Source: Tubiluchus corallicola (Eukaryota; Priapulida; Priapulimorpha; Priapulimorphida; Tubiluchidae). From it: a stretch of 64,000 nt of DNA. The notes beneath the pieces were generated by a model. It was not told the origin of the DNA. It ran no database searches and saw only the letters and a list, made by a program, of their open reading frames with translations. The stretch lies in assembly GCA_030141605.1 (NCBI GenBank), contig JAQGDQ010000130.1:124001-188000 (forward strand), given 5' to 3'. How positions within the stretch are numbered: the first letter of the stretch is position 1; the number at the start of each line of letters is the position of its first letter. Below are positions 62,501 to 64,000 of this stretch, piece by piece. Both the position numbers and the translations under genes were made by a program.

Positions 62501-63914
62501 TCTGTAAGACACTGATATTTATATGGAAAATCCTTGTTCATGAAATGCAGGTTCGCATTGAAAATATTAACATTAAACACTTTTCAGTTTTGGGCATTCT
62601 CATTCATAATGTACTCACATTCCCATATACATAGCGTTTTTAATATTATAGCTGTGAGCTTAAAAGTTGTTATCATTAAGAGTAAATAAACTAAACATAT
62701 TAAATAAATTACAGACATCGCAGTATAACAGCTATAATACATATAGATATGTGCAGTGCACCAAGCCTTGCCAATATTACTTCAATTAACTAAACTCTGT
62801 AACTTATATTACACTTTATTTGAAGGAGCAACACAATATAATAAGTTGTACGTGTGCTACATACCATCTGATATGAATTTTGAGCACTGAGAGACATGCT
62901 TCCCATTTGATCAGCAATCTGCAAACAAGAAAAAGACATTAGAAAAGCAAAGAAGCAAAGAAGAAAGCAAAGAGAAGCAAAAAAGTAAACCATCATATGA
63001 AAAGCAAAAAATTAAAAATAAACAATCTGCAAAGACTTAAGCACAACATAAATAAAATTAATGATAAAGAACTGGAATAATTAATAATGAAATCCAACTC
63101 TGTCTAGGTAAAGTTTTTATGTAAATATATGGTGGTTCCACTTGTTTATCATGTAGCCGTCATTCTTACGACACACATCAGCTTAAGGCTTTGTCATTTT
63201 AAGCGGACTGGGATAGAGCGTCACAAGTTGTACTAAACCCTTTCTGGAGAGATTGATGGAGCTGAATTTTCACACTAATTCCAAAATAACGCCGATGACA
63301 CCACATTCGTACAACCATAAAGCATTTTGAATCTGATTATACAGAAGTTTTACCGATACTAGAGCTGCATATTCTGTATTCACTTATAGAGTCGGATTTT
63401 TGACGTGACGTCTAAATGATGCCGCATTTAAGAAGCTTGAAGCTCTGGCATTTTAAACAGGATTGGATGATGACACAACACGGTTATTTTGGATTAAATG
63501 GTTTAACAAATTCGAAAACAGTGACAGCAATGTCACTGTTAAGAAATGTCGTTCTTGGCGAAATGCAGCAGTATCTCCATGCCAAAGTCTCCTCAGTTGA
63601 ATATGTTATCAATTATTATTAGCTACTTTGCCATATGAGTATTTTTTCACACAGACTCAATGATTGTTCGTATTCAGTTGTAATAAATAAAACAAACTTG
63701 AAGCTTGAAACTACATTACATCATAATTGCATTGCATTTAATTCCCAAACCTGTTGTGTAGATGATGATGGAGGAGGTCCTTGCTGAACCATTGCACCAG
63801 CTGGTGAAGTTGCATACTGGGGTGGTGTTGGACCAGGTGCTGAAAATCCATTCTGTGTTGGTTGGTTAAAACCCTGTTTAGACTGACTGCCATAATCACC
63901 ATAAGCTGTCCCAG
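47456..63914 (-). CDS. SEC24C/D: SEC24C/D-type COPII coat cargo adaptor, 18 exons in window, 5' end missing
   Basis: SEC24 pairs with SEC23 in the inner COPII coat on endoplasmic reticulum exit sites and binds sorting signals of cargo. The 18 exons read from high to low coordinates join in phase at GT-AG borders (total 3413 coding bases, about 1137 residues plus stop). Order: a Pro/Gln/Ser/Tyr-rich disordered N-terminal part (63914 to 59704); a conserved linker with IQVYEDD and [11 protein letters not shown]; the four-cysteine zinc finger (CVRC...CSFC); the trunk with [21 protein letters not shown] and [15 protein letters not shown]; the beta-sandwich with [10 protein letters not shown] and FYMSNTTD; the helical part with [20 protein letters not shown]; and a C-terminal gelsolin-like domain ending [17 protein letters not shown]. 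The [10 protein letters not shown] and [14 protein letters not shown] wording fits the SEC24C/D class rather than A/B. Length is close to vertebrate SEC24C/D, so only the extreme N terminus is absent. Exons are listed separately. Confidence 0.96.
47981..48174 (-). CDS. SEC24C/D: SEC24C/D exon, gelsolin-like domain
   Basis: 194 bases. It encodes [20 protein letters not shown], then [17 protein letters not shown], and ends RHRSMK. The FIWVG strand is typical of the C-terminal gelsolin repeat in Sec23/Sec24. The acceptor is TTTCTTAG and the donor is AAG|GTAAAG. Confidence 0.95.
48846..49037 (-). CDS. SEC24C/D: SEC24C/D exon, helical to gelsolin-like transition
   Basis: 192 bases. It encodes [20 protein letters not shown], then [15 protein letters not shown], and ends FKDDGVYLL plus one base. 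The spliced codons with both neighbours are consistent (G|GT and G|AA). Confidence 0.95.
49085..49165 (-). mobile_element. Possible retroposon 3' end in a SEC24 intron
   Basis: On the minus strand the segment ends CCAATAAACGAAACTGAATT, the kind of AATAAA-x-GAATTGAATT tail found at the 3' ends of CR1/L2-like LINEs. It resembles the AAATAAAATTCAATTC segment at 7013-7030. Only the tail is recognisable. Confidence 0.3.
49278..49620. mobile_element. hAT-like MITE inside a SEC24 intron, with degenerate 8-bp target duplication
   Basis: The left end reads CAGTGGCATAGCTAAAAGGG and the right end, reverse-complemented, reads CCAGGGGCGCAGCCAGG, an imperfect inverted pair of the CAGTGGCGTAGCTAG type seen in many hAT elements. 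The flanks are TTGAGATT (49270-49277) and TTGAGAAA (49621-49628), matching in the first six of eight bases. Internal G-rich (left) and C-rich (right) blocks also pair. There is no coding capacity at 343 bases. Confidence 0.65.
50979..51145 (-). mobile_element. GAT-tailed interspersed repeat, copy 4 (SEC24 intron)
   Basis: On the minus strand it reads TTTAGAATTCTGTCTGCC, then TGTCTGCAATAGATGTAATG, then a (GAT)n tail (ATC repeats at 50993-51018 on the plus strand). The same core and tail occur at 3131-3280, 12515-12590 and 34340-34452. I regard it as a short retroposon, SINE or LINE 3' end, with a microsatellite tail. Confidence 0.6.
51225..51555 (-). CDS. SEC24C/D: SEC24C/D exon, helical domain
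   Basis: 331 bases. It encodes [20 protein letters not shown], then [20 protein letters not shown], ending CVLKSDALQ plus one base. The [15 protein letters not shown] motif belongs to the all-helical part of Sec24. The acceptor is CTTTCAG and the donor is CAAG|GTAAAT. Confidence 0.96.
52521..52763 (-). CDS. SEC24C/D: SEC24C/D exon, beta-sandwich
   Basis: 243 bases, 81 codons. It encodes [20 protein letters not shown], then [20 protein letters not shown], and ends [20 protein letters not shown] and FYMSNTTD are diagnostic of the Sec24 beta-sandwich. The acceptor is TTGTAG and the donor is CAG|GTGACA. Confidence 0.96.
53384..53680 (-). repeat. Minisatellite made of the SEC24 exon end plus its 5' splice site (about 52-base unit, six copies)
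   Basis: Units begin at about 53384, 53435, 53488, 53533 (degenerate), 53575 and 53627. The last one includes the true exon end. Each unit, read on the minus strand, carries the codons for roughly [11 protein letters not shown] followed by CAG|GTAAG and GTGAGGTCA. Spacing is mostly 51-53 bases, 42-45 around the degenerate unit. Four of the five intronic units keep an intact CAG|GTAAG; the degenerate one has CAA|GTAAG. Confidence 0.9.
53632..53802 (-). CDS. SEC24C/D: SEC24C/D exon, trunk end; its 3' end is multiplied in the intron
   Basis: 171 bases, 57 codons. It encodes [20 protein letters not shown], then [20 protein letters not shown] and [12 protein letters not shown]. The donor is CAG|GTAAGA. 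The last dozen codons plus the donor recur several times in the downstream intron (53384-53626). Reading through the donor gives VR and then a TAG stop, so failure to use this site would truncate the protein. Confidence 0.95.
53941..54057 (-). CDS. SEC24C/D: SEC24C/D exon, [20 protein letters not shown] segment
   Basis: 117 bases, 39 codons, from [16 protein letters not shown] to [12 protein letters not shown][16 protein letters not shown] is highly conserved in the trunk. The acceptor is TTCTAG and the donor is AAG|GTATAT. Confidence 0.96.
55503..55709 (-). CDS. SEC24C/D: SEC24C/D exon, trunk domain
   Basis: 207 bases, 69 codons. It encodes [20 protein letters not shown], then [14 protein letters not shown], and ends [10 protein letters not shown]. 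The acceptor is ATCTGCAG and the donor is AAG|GTAATA. Confidence 0.96.
56637..56840 (-). CDS. SEC24C/D: SEC24C/D exon, start of the trunk domain
   Basis: 204 bases, 68 codons. It encodes [20 protein letters not shown], then [20 protein letters not shown] and [20 protein letters not shown] is the von Willebrand-like trunk strand characteristic of Sec24. The acceptor TTTTTTTCAG is strong. Confidence 0.96.
56981..57096 (-). CDS. SEC24C/D: SEC24C/D exon, [10 protein letters not shown] segment
   Basis: 116 bases encoding [17 protein letters not shown] and [19 protein letters not shown]. The acceptor used is TTGTAG just before TACCAC. A second AG nine bases inside would break the phase with the zinc-finger exon, so the upstream AG was chosen. 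The donor is AAA|GTAAGT. Confidence 0.95.
57602..57740 (-). CDS. SEC24C/D: SEC24C/D exon, zinc finger
   Basis: 139 bases carrying a C-x2-C...C-x2-C zinc-binding motif: [19 protein letters not shown], then [15 protein letters not shown]. All four cysteines are present. It is the zf-Sec23/Sec24 fold. The donor is GATG|GTAAGT. Confidence 0.96.
57934..58061 (-). CDS. SEC24C/D: SEC24C/D exon, [15 protein letters not shown] segment
   Basis: 128 bases encoding [20 protein letters not shown] followed by [17 protein letters not shown]. This corresponds to the segment just before the zinc finger in Sec24 proteins. The acceptor is TTACAG and the donor is GAG|GTAATA. Confidence 0.94.
59020..59128 (-). 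CDS. SEC24C/D: SEC24C/D exon, conserved linker
   Basis: 109 bases starting [15 protein letters not shown] and continuing [15 protein letters not shown]. This segment marks the start of the conserved Sec24 body. The donor is GGAG|GTATGC. Confidence 0.93.
59704..59849 (-). CDS. SEC24C/D: SEC24C/D exon, end of the N-terminal tail (LDPDQMPSP)
   Basis: 146 bases. It encodes [20 protein letters not shown] and ends in [11 protein letters not shown]. In SEC24C/D proteins the LDPD-x-(I/M)PSP motif immediately precedes IQV-x-EDD, which opens the next exon here. The donor is CCT|GTAAGC. Confidence 0.93.
60885..61001 (-). CDS. SEC24C/D: SEC24C/D exon, Pro/Gly/Gln-rich
   Basis: 117 bases. It encodes [19 protein letters not shown] and continues to QQPYGSQK. 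The acceptor is TGTCAG and the donor is AAAAG|GTAATG. It is still inside the disordered N-terminal segment. The phases agree with both neighbours. Confidence 0.88.
61848..62487 (-). CDS. SEC24C/D: SEC24C/D exon, large Pro/Gln-rich exon
   Basis: 640 bases, the longest exon, from [15 protein letters not shown] to [11 protein letters not shown]. It is dominated by Pro, Gln, Ser, Tyr and Gly, with irregular SQYG / PGSQY / TSQYP repeats and a short Gln run (62361-62375 area). Sec24 N-terminal regions are typically disordered and proline-rich like this. The donor is TCAG|GTAATT, leaving one base for the next codon. Confidence 0.9.
62865..62918 (-). CDS. SEC24C/D: SEC24C/D exon, small N-terminal exon
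   Basis: 54 bases, 18 codons, reading [18 protein letters not shown]. The acceptor is TTTGCAG and the donor is ATG|GTATGT. Both neighbours are in phase 0, so skipping this exon would keep the frame. It is therefore a candidate alternatively spliced cassette, which is inference. Confidence 0.75.
63751..63914 (-). CDS. SEC24C/D: SEC24C/D exon (first one in the window)
   Basis: 164 bases, entering in phase with one base from an unseen upstream exon. It encodes [18 protein letters not shown] and continues through a Pro/Gln-rich stretch to SSSTQQ. The acceptor is CTTTCAG and the donor is CAG|GTTTGG. This is the disordered N-terminal region. The remaining 86 bases to the window edge look intronic and no start codon is visible. 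Confidence 0.85.
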
Positions 63915-64000
63915 CTGAAAGAAAAAACATACACGGATGAGAATGACAAATTGCAAAAAACTCTGAAACAGGCCGTGGGTTTGGGGGCCGCGTAGGCCCC

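Overview
This is a eukaryotic, AT-rich window from an animal genome. The reasons are GT-AG introns of hundreds to thousands of bases, two clear metazoan gene families, tRNA-derived SINEs, LINE and DNA-transposon relics, and abundant long microsatellites. The two genes are single pre-duplication-type members of families that vertebrates hold as pairs (SEC24C/D and MARCHF1/8), so a non-vertebrate animal is likely. I cannot name the species from the sequence alone.

Layout. Bases 1-31000, outside the MARCH gene, are mostly accessory DNA. A young segmental duplication (about 30-1180 and 4025-5460) carries a small gene that is broken in both copies. Beyond it lie simple repeats, a foldback element at 8.5-9.8 kb, SINE copies, an interspersed set of TGACG-rich repeats at 10.5-17 kb, three fragments of one LINE family, two copies of a hAT-like element with long inverted repeats, and a 200-bp MITE. 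Bases 28476-30626 on the minus strand hold two coding exons of a membrane-bound RING-CH ubiquitin ligase of the MARCHF1/8 type. A small predicted upstream exon at 43.4 kb and a GC-richer putative promoter at 44.9 kb may belong to it, which would make its first coding intron about 12.7 kb. Bases 47456-63914 on the minus strand hold 18 coding exons of a SEC24C/D-type COPII cargo adaptor. The exons join in phase from the low-complexity N-terminal region to the stop codon and encode about 1137 residues; only the first exon or exons lie beyond the right edge.

The two genes run in the same direction, and both proteins act in the endomembrane system: SEC24 in cargo selection at the endoplasmic reticulum, MARCH in ubiquitination of membrane proteins. 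I see no evidence that they are co-regulated.

The most interesting points are these. An exon-intron junction of SEC24 is tandemly multiplied as a minisatellite, giving five copies of a 5' splice site in the intron. The broken small gene shows a template-switch scar whose 43-base filler is copied from 2 kb away. That gene has a weak resemblance to PPP1R15-type eIF2alpha phosphatase regulators. No tRNA, rRNA or CRISPR feature was found. No wholly new system could be established.
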